A stretch of 64,000 bases of DNA from a bacterium (GTDB lineage Bacteria; Armatimonadota; UBA5829). Position 1 is the first letter of the stretch, and every line of letters begins with the position of its first letter. Positions 40,190 to 49,474 of this stretch are shown piece after piece. A program made the translations under genes and the position numbers. The notes below the pieces were generated by a model. That model was not told where the DNA came from and searched no databases. It saw only the letters and a program-made list of their open reading frames with translations. The stretch spans positions 62,001 through 126,000 of the forward strand of contig JAJFVF010000013.1 in NCBI GenBank assembly GCA_021371935.1, written 5' to 3'.

Positions 40190-42133
40190 TTAAAACTTAA
40201 TTCCCAGGTTCAGTTCAGTCTTATATTCAGACTCTTCCGGTATCAAAACCTGGTCCTGCATATATCGTAAATAGTAACCCGTCAGCGAGAGGTTGAAATC
40301 CGACCCGATTGAGTGTTCATAGCCAAGGGAATATGTGTTTTTCGAGACTTCAGACCCGTCCAGGCTGCGCGCCATCTTATATCCAGTCTTCATTTTGCCG
40401 TGACCGAATGCCGGGACTTCCAATTTTACCTCGCGTTCATCCGACAAGGCGTTTTCAGAGTATTCGTCTTTGGATGTATAATTGGTTGTCAGTCCGATAC
40501 TGCCGAACGTGAACTTCATACCCATCGTTGTAGCTTTATATTCTTGCACAGTACCGCTTGTGTTCTCAGGATTCTCTTGATAGTCGCCGGTCAGTTTTAT
40601 AAATTTGAATGGGGCCAACGAGAGGTTGAGCTTTCTTGTGTCTGGGGCAAAGTCCTGCTCCATGCATCGGTCGCGAAGGCTGCCTGTCATGCTCAAAAAT
40701 GTCCATGGCGATGTTGTGGCGGCATAATCGCGTATCGTCATGATACCGTTGCTGCTGTCGGTCACCTGTTTATACCCTGCGGACAGCTTCATTTTTTTGC
40801 TTGGTGACATCTCCAGCGCGGCGCCCTTTGTCATGGCATCAGTGTCATCTGCGCCCGATTGAGAAAAATTAGCTGTAAGCTTGGCATTTTTAACCGGTGT
40901 CACCGACAGGCTGACATCTTTCTTAAATTCGTTTTCATCGCTATCGTCAGAGTTTGTCTCGGTATATGCCGCTTTCACCGTCACTTGGGACATTGGAGAT
41001 ATCGTGACGGCAGTCGACACTTTCTGTTGAGAGCCATCGGCAAGTGAGTCTTTCTGCGTAACGGTACCCTGAACACTCATACCCTGGATCGCACTTGTTG
41101 TAAGTGACGCCTGCCTAGTCTGAACCTGATTTGTGGAATCATCATCCGTTGTGTTTGTGTTTACAACGCTCAAACTTGTGCTTGTCTTGGAACCTATCTT
41201 TTGATCCAACTGCACTTTGCTGGTCTCGATGGCCGTTTCTGAGTCATCAGCTAGGGAATTGCCTTTCTCAGTAGTCGAATGAGCCATTGAGACTTTTGTC
41301 GCACCCGTGGGAGCATAGGTCATGGTCTGCTCGTTGACACGTGAATAATAGCCCTCATTTGTTCCTGATGTCTGGTCAGCATTTTGAAACTTGAAGCCGG
41401 TCTGCAGTTTTCCTAGTCCATAGGTGCCTGAAAGGTTCATGGTCTGCTGGCCTGTCGTAAGCCCATATTGTTTGGCTCCGGCAAAATCTTTTCCTGCTTT
41501 GGAGTATGTTCCGGTGAGTTTGAGTCCACCCAGGTTCGTTGTGTTGCTGAGTTTGAATGCAGAGGTGTCCAGATTATCGGCAGAATCCGATTCGTCGTCA
41601 TTTGTCTTCTGGCTCATAAGGAACGTAGACTCGAGCTTGCCGCCGGACCATGACTTATTACCACCAACGCCCATAACCGCATCTCCTGCCTCACTGTCGG
41701 TTGCACTTTTCACATAAAGGCTGGTTAAGTTCAGTCCTGAACTACCATTCTGCATAAGGTTGATGGAGACAGGTGTGTTTGTGGTGCTTGATGTGGATTT
41801 TGAGCTGCTGGTTTTCTTATATGAGACACGCACGATTGCATCACTGAGCACATTTGCATTGAACGATATCATACCGTTTGTGGTGTCGACATTATAATCA
41901 GTGGTCGAACGCAGCGTCCTGCCGTTCAGGACTACGCTCACTGTGTTCGAGTCGATCTGGTTCCACGAAAGAAAATAGGGACCCTTATTGCCATGACCCA
42001 CAATGACGTCCGTGACAACACCGAGAGCGTCGGTAGAGGTGGAATCCGCAATCGAAGGCGTAATATAGCACAGCGCGAGTGCAGCCATCATGGCTGCAGC
42101 TATGCGCTTGAAGAAGATTATTTTGCGAGTCAT
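40190..42133 (-). CDS. Outer-membrane beta-barrel protein of unknown function
   Basis: A 647-residue exported protein with a signal peptide (to about SIADS, residue 31). An N-terminal domain (FLSWNQIDSNTVSVVLNGR ... ISFNANVLSDAIVRVSYKK) is followed by many Thr/Ser-rich amphipathic strands in regular repeats (for example GLKLTGTYSKAGKDF, KMKLSAGYKQVTDS). It ends in LNLGIKF, the terminal Phe that the barrel-assembly machinery reads. AAGGAG precedes ATG 42133. It may be a porin-like or surface polymer export protein; the function is not known. Confidence 0.72.
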   Translation of the reverse strand: MTRKIIFFKRIAAAMMAALALCYITPSIADSTSTDALGVVTDVIVGHGNKGPYFLSWNQIDSNTVSVVLNGRTLRSTTDYNVDTTNGMISFNANVLSDAIVRVSYKKTSSSKSTSSTTNTPVSINLMQNGSSGLNLTSLYVKSATDSEAGDAVMGVGGNKSWSGGKLESTFLMSQKTNDDESDSADNLDTSAFKLSNTTNLGGLKLTGTYSKAGKDFAGAKQYGLTTGQQTMNLSGTYGLGKLQTGFKFQNADQTSGTNEGYYSRVNEQTMTYAPTGATKVSMAHSTTEKGNSLADDSETAIETSKVQLDQKIGSKTSTSLSVVNTNTTDDDSTNQVQTRQASLTTSAIQGMSVQGTVTQKDSLADGSQQKVSTAVTISPMSQVTVKAAYTETNSDDSDENEFKKDVSLSVTPVKNAKLTANFSQSGADDTDAMTKGAALEMSPSKKMKLSAGYKQVTDSSNGIMTIRDYAATTSPWTFLSMTGSLRDRCMEQDFAPDTRKLNLSLAPFKFIKLTGDYQENPENTSGTVQEYKATTMGMKFTFGSIGLTTNYTSKDEYSENALSDEREVKLEVPAFGHGKMKTGYKMARSLDGSEVSKNTYSLGYEHSIGSDFNLSLTGYYLRYMQDQVLIPEESEYKTELNLGIKF

Positions 42134-42198
42134 TCTCCTTCCGCCCTCCTGCTTATTCCTCTATTTTATAGACGCATGGCGAACGCACATGTTCCCAC

Positions 42199-43803
42199 TC
42201 ATTCGTCGACAATTGGAGGATGAACCACTCCAAAAGCCTCTTGTGCGTAGTATATATCCGTGAGTTCGGCGAATGAGTTTTTCAAGGTCGAACCACACAA
42301 TCTGCCGCCTGTCTTGAACATTTCATAATCGATCAGCGCTCTCAAGTAAATTATGCGCCATCGCCATGAATTTCTGATATCGCCGCATAGACTGTCGTCT
42401 GCTTCTTTAATCAGTTCCCATGCCTTCGCCGAGTTCTCGCCGATCTGTTCACGGCAGTGATTTGATTCCAATATATCAATAGCCTCAGATGCTTTATCCA
42501 CGACACCGGGCGAAAACTGGCTGGATATGTATTCTCTTATAATATTATCTGCTTGTCTGTCCTTATCCCAGTATAACTGGAGGCATATGACCTTGTTTAT
42601 ATCTTCAAATATACCCTCAGAGTATGGAAATCCACCTGCGAGTTTGTCTGATGCCTGGCTCCACAGCCTTTGAAACCTTGCAGGCAGTGGGTTGGCTCCA
42701 TAGCCTCCCCATGGTCCTTGACCCCACATGCTGATCTCAGGAAAGTTGATCAGAGACAGATTGCCGGGGACCGGGTGATCGAGCGGATAACGCGGAAAGT
42801 CCTCATGCGCATCTGCCATTATGTAATCGACCCACTTATCGTCGGCCATTGATCTGCTCAGGCCTTCCCATTCGCCCGCATCTGGAGTGTCATACAGCCA
42901 TGTCGACAAGATAAATTTTGCACCGGCAAACTTGCTCCGGACTATGCCGGAGACATCCTTTGAAATGTCGAGAAAACCCTTCGTTCCCCACGGCCAGCAC
43001 ATGTCGCATCCGCATCCGCCCTCGTCATATGGCCATGACACGAAGAAATCAAGCCCAATGTCCAAGAACTCGTCTGTCAGCCCATCCCAGAGCTTCAAAA
43101 GATATTTCCTGCTCTCGGGAATACTGGGGCACAGCAGGGTCCCGAGGCTGCCTCTTTTGTTTAGATCATCAGGAAACGGCTGGTAATAATACTCTTTGGG
43201 AGCATTCCTAAATCCTATATTCGGGCATTCGATCAGACCAACATCCAGCCCCAGGCGTTTTGCAGTCTGCATCAGCACACGTATTTTCTCAATATTGCAT
43301 TTTGCCGCCGGGTCGTTGAAACCATCGAACTGCTGCGGTGGAAAATGGAATGCAATACTGTTTGCTCCCCACAGAGCTAGCTCCTGAAGATATAGTTCGA
43401 CCTCATCTGCAGGCGCAGCCTCATAGAAATTATTAAAGTGGACTGCCATATATATGCCGCGGATATCGCAATCCGGGCTGGAACTGCCACGCCATGTGCT
43501 CGGCACAAAGCCATTGTCGAAGCTGGAAGTCCGCAAAAATTTCCCGACACCATAGAGCAACCCGCGTCCATCAGAGCCGACTATCTTTATTCCGTCGTTC
43601 GGTGCATCGATGATGCTGTAACTTTCTGGATGTCCGTCATTTTCGATCTCAAGAAATACACTCACATCACCAGGGCTGCCGACCGCATTGGAGCCTGAGC
43701 GCTGAGTTATTCTCTTTGCCAGGATAGCGGCTATATCATGTTCGATATTGTTTGGTTTGTGCACTATGTTTATGCTTGTGCCCACGAATTTCGGTCTCTC
43801 CAA
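42199..43803 (-). CDS. Alpha-glucuronidase/hexosaminidase-like glycoside hydrolase
   Basis: A 534-residue cytoplasmic-type protein. Residues about 1-100 match the GH20/GH67 N-terminal alpha-beta domain (YSIIDAPNDGIKIVGSDGRGLLYGVGKFLR). A TIM-barrel-like region follows (DIRGIYMAVHFNNFYEA, FFVSWPYDEGGCGCDMCWPWG). The CGCDMC cluster could bind a metal. It probably acts on uronic-acid or amino-sugar oligomers. It is transcribed away from the GH172 gene, and both may share regulation. The exact activity is not decided by the sequence. Confidence 0.65.
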   Translation of the reverse strand: MERPKFVGTSINIVHKPNNIEHDIAAILAKRITQRSGSNAVGSPGDVSVFLEIENDGHPESYSIIDAPNDGIKIVGSDGRGLLYGVGKFLRTSSFDNGFVPSTWRGSSSPDCDIRGIYMAVHFNNFYEAAPADEVELYLQELALWGANSIAFHFPPQQFDGFNDPAAKCNIEKIRVLMQTAKRLGLDVGLIECPNIGFRNAPKEYYYQPFPDDLNKRGSLGTLLCPSIPESRKYLLKLWDGLTDEFLDIGLDFFVSWPYDEGGCGCDMCWPWGTKGFLDISKDVSGIVRSKFAGAKFILSTWLYDTPDAGEWEGLSRSMADDKWVDYIMADAHEDFPRYPLDHPVPGNLSLINFPEISMWGQGPWGGYGANPLPARFQRLWSQASDKLAGGFPYSEGIFEDINKVICLQLYWDKDRQADNIIREYISSQFSPGVVDKASEAIDILESNHCREQIGENSAKAWELIKEADDSLCGDIRNSWRWRIIYLRALIDYEMFKTGGRLCGSTLKNSFAELTDIYYAQEAFGVVHPPIVDE

Positions 43804-43858
43804 TCTGTGTGATTAAGCTCAGTTTGGCACATGGCAGACAGTTTGTCAATGAATTTGC

Positions 43859-43887
43859 TTGACCGTCATGGATATAAGTGCTACATT
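43859..43887 (+). promoter_or_regulatory. Likely promoter of the GH172 gene
   Basis: TTGACC (43859-43864), a 17-base spacer and TACATT (43882-43887), about 40 bases before ATG 43927. A weaker minus-strand TTGACA (about 43849-43844) could serve the divergent hydrolase. Confidence 0.55.
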
Positions 43888-43926
43888 GTTGCATAATCGA
43901 ATATCCATCAGGAGGAAATATACGAA

Positions 43927-44994
43927 ATGAGCTTCTTCGAGACAGGTTTTCTGTCAAACGTCGCGAAGATAACCAACGCAAAAACACGCAGTATATCCGC
44001 CGAGAACCCCAATGGTGAAAAAGGCAAAGGCGCGATGGAAATTCCCCAGGCCGATAGTGCAGGGTCGATGCTGGGCCAGGGCTGGAAAATCCGCCCATGC
44101 ATCTCCTTGGAACCGAATTCCAAGACAACAATAGCCGAAATAAAGGGGTCTGGCACTATCCGCCACATCTGGATTACGGCCAATGAAAAGACTTATCGAA
44201 ACAGTATCATCAGAGTGTATTGGGATGGTGAGAAGATTCCTTCGGTTGAAGTCCCACTTGGTGATTTCTTCTGCTGCGGGCATGCCATTAGGACAAAAGT
44301 CGATTCGATCCCGATGGCCGTGAACCCCAGCGGCGGGTTCAACTCCTACTGGCCTATGCCGTTTAGAAAGAGTGCCAAAATCGAGATCGAGAACCAGTGG
44401 CATGAGCCGATTCATGGTTTCTTCTATCAAGTAGATTATGAACTCGACGATGTGCCCAGTGACGCTGCATATTTCCATGCGCAGTGGAGGCGCGCGGTCA
44501 CTCCTATAGATGCGCCCGAGCATGTGATTCTCGACGGCATCAAAGGCAAAGGTCAATATGTGGGCACATACCTGGCCTGGACACAGCTTGCAAACGGCTG
44601 GTGGGGCGAAGGCGAGATCAAGTTCTTCATGGACGGCGACACCAAGTTCCCGACAATCTGCGGTACCGGCACTGAAGATTACTTCTGCGGTGCATGGTGT
44701 TTCCATGGTCCCGACGGCAGGGAGGAACCCTATTCCGGCTCCTACACCGGCATGCCGTTGGTTCGCCACATTGACAATGAGGTGCCGAAGTTCGGGTTAT
44801 ACCGCTGGCACATACCCGATCCGGTCAGGTTTGACAGTGATCTCAAGGTTACAATCCAGGCGCTGGGTTGGTGGCCGAACGGCAAATATCAGCAGCTTCA
44901 GGACGATATCGCTTCCACGGCCTACTGGTATCAGGTCGAGCCGCATGCCAAGTTTCCTGAGATACTGCCCGTTCACCTCAGATGGCCCAGATAG
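43927..44994 (+). CDS. DUF2961/GH172-family glycoside hydrolase
   Basis: A 355-residue protein. The GH172 core is visible: GSGTIRHIWITAN, PLGDFFCCGH, WWGEGEIKFFMDGD and GTGTEDYFCGAW, with Glu in the last two as likely catalytic residues. The family includes difructose dianhydride synthases and alpha-D-arabinofuranosidases and works as oligomers. No signal peptide is visible. AGGAGG precedes ATG 43927. It is divergent from the alpha-glucuronidase-like gene and close to rhamnulokinase, which points to breakdown of complex plant or microbial glycans. Confidence 0.88.
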   Translation: MSFFETGFLSNVAKITNAKTRSISAENPNGEKGKGAMEIPQADSAGSMLGQGWKIRPCISLEPNSKTTIAEIKGSGTIRHIWITANEKTYRNSIIRVYWDGEKIPSVEVPLGDFFCCGHAIRTKVDSIPMAVNPSGGFNSYWPMPFRKSAKIEIENQWHEPIHGFFYQVDYELDDVPSDAAYFHAQWRRAVTPIDAPEHVILDGIKGKGQYVGTYLAWTQLANGWWGEGEIKFFMDGDTKFPTICGTGTEDYFCGAWCFHGPDGREEPYSGSYTGMPLVRHIDNEVPKFGLYRWHIPDPVRFDSDLKVTIQALGWWPNGKYQQLQDDIASTAYWYQVEPHAKFPEILPVHLRWPR

Positions 44995-45039
44995 ATTTAG
45001 TAATTTAGATTTTGTATTGAGTATTTGGATCTCTATGGT

Positions 45040-45063
45040 CGGGCACGATATCCATCGTGCCCG
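45040..45063. repeat. GGA-loop hairpin after the GH172 gene
   Basis: CGGGCACGAT-ATCC-ATCGTGCCCG has a 10-bp perfect stem. On the minus strand the loop reads GGAT. It could end the GH172 transcript, though no T-run follows. Confidence 0.6.
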
Positions 45064-45127
45064 AAACATAACTACGCAGGCAAGTCCTTGAATTTTGCGG
45101 AGGCACTCTCCTTGATGGATTGCAATT

Positions 45128-45478
45128 TTACTTAGTGAACTGCTGCTTTAAGATTTTGCCGGTTGCTATATCAATTGTGCAATCATAGCCAGACCAAGTA
45201 TACACAATCAATGGTTCCCGCGACACTATCTGGAGGTATGCATCTGCTATTCCATTTATTTGCACTTCCGGAAGCGCGGCGATCCACAACTGAGAACCGT
45301 TTGAATCCAGAGCGATAAGATTTTGGAAAGATTTTCCAAGATCGGCAGCGTCTTGTTTGAAGAGAACAATTATCGTTTTCCCCACTACGAATGCATCTTT
45401 AATGGGAAAAGGTAGGTCTATATGTCGACAATTCCATATTACTGAACAGTCAATAAACTCAATCGGTATAGTTGCCAT
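45128..45478 (-). CDS. Small hypothetical protein, single propeller-blade-like pattern
   Basis: A 116-residue protein. Strand patterns such as NLIALDSNGSQLWIAALP and YDCTIDIATGKILKQ resemble PQQ-type beta-propeller blades, but the length allows only two or three blades. AAGGAG lies ten bases before ATG 45478; the longer start at 45505 has no ribosome site. No signal peptide. It lies downstream of rhaB on the same strand, beyond two hairpins. Function unknown. Confidence 0.5.
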   Translation of the reverse strand: MATIPIEFIDCSVIWNCRHIDLPFPIKDAFVVGKTIIVLFKQDAADLGKSFQNLIALDSNGSQLWIAALPEVQINGIADAYLQIVSREPLIVYTWSGYDCTIDIATGKILKQQFTK

Positions 45479-45589
45479 GGTAATCGTACTCCTTTCTTGA
45501 AGCATGATTCAGGAATACGTCCTCTCAGCTCAAACTGCTCTAATCCACCTCGCGCACCCGGCATCCAATCTTTACCAACAATTCTTGAT

Positions 45590-45645
45590 GGGTGGCGATC
45601 TCCGAATCGCCACCCTAAAACCAGATCAGGATCTCCGAATCCTGA
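45590..45645 (-). repeat. Two tandem GGA-loop hairpins after rhaB
   Basis: GGGTGGCGAT-CTCCGA-ATCGCCACCC (45590-45615) and TCAGGAT-CTCCGA-ATCCTGA (45626-45645) differ in their arms but share the loop and flanks (GATCTCCGAATC). On the minus strand, which carries rhaB, the loops read TCGGAG. Confidence 0.7.
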
Positions 45646-45678
45646 ATTTTCTGTCACCTGGTCACTCCAGAAACAAAA

Positions 45679-47160
45679 CTACTTGGACAAGCACCTGAAT
45701 GTTGCATAAGCGCTCTCAATTTCCGAAGACCGCGTCGGCGTATATGTGGTCAACTCGAATGAGTCTCGTATGATCTGCCTGGCTTCACCCAGGTCGGCAA
45801 CCATACCTGTCCCAATAGCCTGCACCAGCACATTCCCGATTGCAGTAGCTTCCACGGGTCCTGCAATGACTGTTCGTCCCGTCGCGTCTGCAGTGAGCTG
45901 AGAAAGCAGCTTGTTCTGCGTGCCGCCACCGACTATATGGATCTTACCAAGTTTTTTGCCGAGCAGGTCATCGAGGTCTTCCATTGTGGCGCGATATGCC
46001 AGAGCCAGGCTGTCCAAAGCGCATCTGACGATCTCGCCCTTCGTCTCAGGGACTTTCTGGCCGCTATCACGGCAATAATTCTGTATGCGGCTTGGCATGT
46101 CGCCATGAGTGAGGAATACGGCGGCATTTGGGTTTACCACAGATACGAACCCTTCGCATCCAGCAGCCATATCGGTTATCTCTGCATACGATATCTGCTC
46201 GCCTGCATTGAGCCACGTCTGCCTGCACTGCTGCACGATCCACAGCCCCATAATATTATGCAGCAGCCTGATCGTGCCCGACACGCCGCCCTCGTTTGTG
46301 AACCCATGATCGCGGGACTTGTCATTTATGATTGGCTTATCGGTTTCAACTCCCATCAGGGACCATGTCCCCGAACTCAGATAAGCGTAATCCTTGTCCT
46401 TGGCGGGGACTGCCGCCACAGCGCTGCCGGTGTCGTGAGTCGCCGGAGCAATTACCTTTATATCAGCGCCCATGCCCAGTTCTTTGACCAGAGAATCTGA
46501 AAGCGTACCGATCACAGTGCCCGGCTCGACTGTTTTCTGGAAGATTGACGCGGGTATGCCGAGCTTTGTAATCAAGCCATATGCCCAGTCATTGGTCCGC
46601 ATATCATAGCACTGAGATGTGGACGCTATCGAAAACTCGCATGACTTCACACCTGTGAGCCAATAGTTGAACAGGTCAGGGATAAAGAGCAGCGTCGATG
46701 CGCCCCTAAGAGCCGTCGCATGGTCAAGCGTCATGGCATAGAGCTGATATAGAGTGTTGAACGGCAGAAGCTGAATGCCCGTCGTCTCAAAAACCTTTTC
46801 CCAAGGCACTAATTCAAAGAGCTTTTCTGGAATGCCGTCCGTGCGCACATCCCTATAATGATATGGGTTGCCGAGCAGTTCGCCATCTTCGCCGAGCAGT
46901 GCGAAGTCTACACCCCATGTATCCACCCCGATGCCGTCTATCTTGCCGCCGGTTTTCTCAAGCGCAAGTTTGAGCCCTTGTTTGATCTCATCAAAGAGTC
47001 GCAGCACGTCCCAGTGCATATGTCCCAGGGTCGAGACGCATGCGGTGGGAAATCTGTGGATCTCATCCAGAGTCAATTTGCCGCTTTCAAGTGTCGCCAA
47101 AAGTGCGCGCCCGCTTTCAGCGCCGAAATCGAATGCCAGAAACTTAGAATCCTTAGCCAT
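45679..47160 (-). CDS. rhaB: Rhamnulokinase
   Basis: A 493-residue FGGY-family kinase. The rhamnulokinase pattern is clear: FLAFDFGAESGRALL at the start, GVDTWGVDFALLG, the nucleotide-binding ATHDTGSAVAAVP and YLSSGTWSLMGVE, and IHIVGGGTQNKLLSQLTADA near the end. It phosphorylates L-rhamnulose in the rhamnose pathway. RhaA and RhaD are not in the window. It lies near two glycosidase genes, which fits use of rhamnose-bearing glycans. Confidence 0.93.
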   Translation of the reverse strand: MAKDSKFLAFDFGAESGRALLATLESGKLTLDEIHRFPTACVSTLGHMHWDVLRLFDEIKQGLKLALEKTGGKIDGIGVDTWGVDFALLGEDGELLGNPYHYRDVRTDGIPEKLFELVPWEKVFETTGIQLLPFNTLYQLYAMTLDHATALRGASTLLFIPDLFNYWLTGVKSCEFSIASTSQCYDMRTNDWAYGLITKLGIPASIFQKTVEPGTVIGTLSDSLVKELGMGADIKVIAPATHDTGSAVAAVPAKDKDYAYLSSGTWSLMGVETDKPIINDKSRDHGFTNEGGVSGTIRLLHNIMGLWIVQQCRQTWLNAGEQISYAEITDMAAGCEGFVSVVNPNAAVFLTHGDMPSRIQNYCRDSGQKVPETKGEIVRCALDSLALAYRATMEDLDDLLGKKLGKIHIVGGGTQNKLLSQLTADATGRTVIAGPVEATAIGNVLVQAIGTGMVADLGEARQIIRDSFELTTYTPTRSSEIESAYATFRCLSK

Positions 47161-47266
47161 GATTTGCTCCGTTATGGGTTATGAGTTATGGTTTGCGCAG
47201 CATACTAGTACGGCAAAGTGTCGTGTTGAGAATAGATTCTTTTCGTTGAGCTTCCTCATTTGTGAA

Positions 47267-47824
47267 TCATGTAAGGTCATACTCGCGAGGGCATTGAACT
47301 GCCGCCGTTAACCGGAATCCCTGTTCCTTTAGTTTTATCGCGGTGGGACCAACGTAGAATGCCTGTTGCTTAATGAGACTCTTCGTTAAGTACTTTTTGA
47401 AGAGCTTAAATATTACCTTCGCGTTGTCGCTCTGTCCTGTCGTATCGACCAGCCCGTGGATGATTATGCCACCTTCCCGCACTCCGCCTGACTGAAAGTG
47501 TATCGAATCGGGGTTCACTAATTGGTCAACCGCATACCTGACCCCACCGGATATCTGTGGTACCTCTCGAACCACAATTTGGGTGCCGATTGGGACAACC
47601 AGATACGAATCGCAACCAATAGCCGAGTCCTGCGTTGCTTGACCAAGTGTCGGAATCTCAAGCGCAGAGGAATACACTGGAAAACTGAGCGAAGTATGTA
47701 GACCGGTCAGCGCATAATTAAATTTCATCAGAACCTCGATTGAATGAATAACTGGTTCTAGATCCTCGCGCGTCGCATAGAAATATATCCGATGGCCTAG
47801 CATTCTCTTTGTCTTGCCTAACAT
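47267..47824 (-). CDS. Hypothetical protein
   Basis: A 185-residue protein without signal peptide or membrane helices. The N-terminus (RIYFYATREDLEPVIHSIE) looks like an alpha-beta sandwich start, and the rest alternates strands and helices. I do not recognise the family. ATG 47824 has no clear Shine-Dalgarno; ATG 47803 is an in-frame alternative. It stands alone between rhaB and the phosphoglycerate mutase gene. Confidence 0.45.
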   Translation of the reverse strand: MLGKTKRMLGHRIYFYATREDLEPVIHSIEVLMKFNYALTGLHTSLSFPVYSSALEIPTLGQATQDSAIGCDSYLVVPIGTQIVVREVPQISGGVRYAVDQLVNPDSIHFQSGGVREGGIIIHGLVDTTGQSDNAKVIFKLFKKYLTKSLIKQQAFYVGPTAIKLKEQGFRLTAAVQCPREYDLT

Positions 47825-47946
47825 TGCTTTTGATCTACATTGGCTTTCGCGGCTATTCTACTAGTTGGGACACGCCCGTGTCAATTGCTGGCACGGGCGT
47901 GTTTCATATCCTTCCAAATATCTTACCTGGAGGGTAAAACATTTTC

Positions 47947-49188
47947 CTACGCCCCGAATTTCTCCTGTACATTCATAAGCTGAGTGATGATATTTACCAC
48001 ATCGATGCCTCGAATGCGGCCAAGCCCACCAGACGTGACCGATCTCTCATCGAACTTATCGCACTTATCGGTGCGCACGCCCTCGCCCCAGAATACGATC
48101 GGCACAGGGTCGCCCGAGTGGTCCATGATTGCGCATGGCGTGGAGTGATCGGCTGTGAGCACAATATAAGTGTTTTCCGGCACATTGTCATGCAGATATC
48201 CGATCATCTCGTTGAGCTTCTTAATAACATCGAGCTTCGCCTGGGGGTCGCCGTCATGACCGCCGAGGTCGGTTCCCTTGACGTTGCAGAGCACGAAGTC
48301 ATTGTCCTTGAGCTGCTCGACAATTGCCTTGGCCATGTTCATCACATTGGAGTCCAGCCCGCCTGTTGCGCCGGGGACCTCGGTGATATCCATGCCGACG
48401 TATTTTGCGACGCCATTGATCAGACCCGTCTCCGCGACACATGCGGCCTTAAGGCCATGCTCGCACTCGAAACTCTCTATATTAGGCCCGATCCCACCGC
48501 CTCTGGGCAGAATGATATTCGCGGGCATAAGTCCCTTGGCAATCCTATCCTTGTTGACCGGATGGTCCTTTAGAATCTCATAGGACTTTTTGACGAACTC
48601 ATTGACTGCCTGAGCGGTCTTTGCTGCTGCGGCGTTATCAGGGTCGCATGGCTCACTGGTCAAAACAGCCACGCCCTCATGATGGGGGTCGGTGTCTGTG
48701 ATCTCAGCGCTGAGCCCGGGTGCGCGGAGGATTAATGCGCCTCTGTGCGCCACCGATTCTTTGAAGATAACCTCGACACCGCTGCTGAGCTTCATACCAT
48801 TTATGGCTGCAGCCAATTGATCCGTGCCGCTCTCAATCCGGCCAGCGCGGCGGTCTTTTATGACCATATTATCGTCCACGGTGGAGAAGTTGCACCTGAA
48901 CGCTATATCGCCCTTCTTGACATCCATGCCGATCCCGGCTGCCTCAAATGGACCTCTGCCGGTGTAATATTTGTATGGGTCGTAACCCAAAATTGCGAGG
49001 TGGGATGTATCGCTGCCTGCGCGAATCCCAGGCGCTATAGGGTCCATAAGACCACACTCACCCTCGGCTGCGAGCTTGTCCAAATTTGGCTTATCTGCCG
49101 CTTCCAGGGGAGTTTTGTTTCCCAGTTCCTTAATCGGCCTGTCACCCAGACCGTCTGCGATCAAAAGCACTGCTTTCGGTGTTGCCAT
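47947..49188 (-). CDS. apgM: Cofactor-independent phosphoglycerate mutase, archaeal type (aPGAM)
   Basis: A 413-residue metalloenzyme. The alkaline-phosphatase-like metal motifs are visible: [11 protein letters not shown] at the start, [13 protein letters not shown] with the phospho-accepting Ser, [11 protein letters not shown] and [17 protein letters not shown]. It interconverts 3- and 2-phosphoglycerate in glycolysis. AAGGAGG lies before ATG 49188. Length and motifs match the archaeal/ApgM branch rather than GpmI (about 510 residues). It is a single gene with heptamer arrays upstream. Confidence 0.92.
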   Translation of the reverse strand: MATPKAVLLIADGLGDRPIKELGNKTPLEAADKPNLDKLAAEGECGLMDPIAPGIRAGSDTSHLAILGYDPYKYYTGRGPFEAAGIGMDVKKGDIAFRCNFSTVDDNMVIKDRRAGRIESGTDQLAAAINGMKLSSGVEVIFKESVAHRGALILRAPGLSAEITDTDPHHEGVAVLTSEPCDPDNAAAAKTAQAVNEFVKKSYEILKDHPVNKDRIAKGLMPANIILPRGGGIGPNIESFECEHGLKAACVAETGLINGVAKYVGMDITEVPGATGGLDSNVMNMAKAIVEQLKDNDFVLCNVKGTDLGGHDGDPQAKLDVIKKLNEMIGYLHDNVPENTYIVLTADHSTPCAIMDHSGDPVPIVFWGEGVRTDKCDKFDERSVTSGGLGRIRGIDVVNIITQLMNVQEKFGA

Positions 49189-49209
49189 TACTTCCTCCTT
49201 ATAATAGCT

Positions 49210-49270
49210 GAAAGTGGAGTGTGGAGAGTGGAAAGTTCAGAATATGCTGCTTTCCACTTTCGGCTTTCCA
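49210..49270. repeat. Inverted heptamer micro-arrays
   Basis: GAAAGTG, GAGTGTG, GAGAGTG and GAAAGTT (49210-49237) face CTTTCCA, CTTTCGG and CTTTCCA (49250-49270), which are rotated complements. The two arrays can fold into one long imperfect hairpin just upstream of apgM. Confidence 0.7.
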
Positions 49271-49423
49271 CTGATATTAAGCTGCGATTATTTTGATATA
49301 TGATCGGGCGCGATATCTGATCGCGACCGCAAAGAAATCTGCGATTTGACATCACAATATTCTCTTCCGGACTGGATCGGATATCCAGCCCGAACAAAGT
49401 ATCCAACGCATGCTGATGCCGAT

Positions 49424-49474
49424 GGTCGGGGGTATTCCTGCCCCCGACCCTGTATGAAGGGCATTCTTGCCCTT
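49424..49474. repeat. Two hairpins at the birA 3' end
   Basis: GGTCGGGGGTA-TTCC-TGCCCCCGACC (49424-49449) and AAGGGCA-TTCT-TGCCCTT (49457-49474). The second touches the birA stop codon. The first stem is the same as at 25090, with a different loop. Confidence 0.65.

Noticed and set aside
49424-49474. Hairpins at the birA end as a classic terminator
   Set aside because: The stem is strong, but no U-run follows on the minus strand and the same stem occurs at 25090 in another context.
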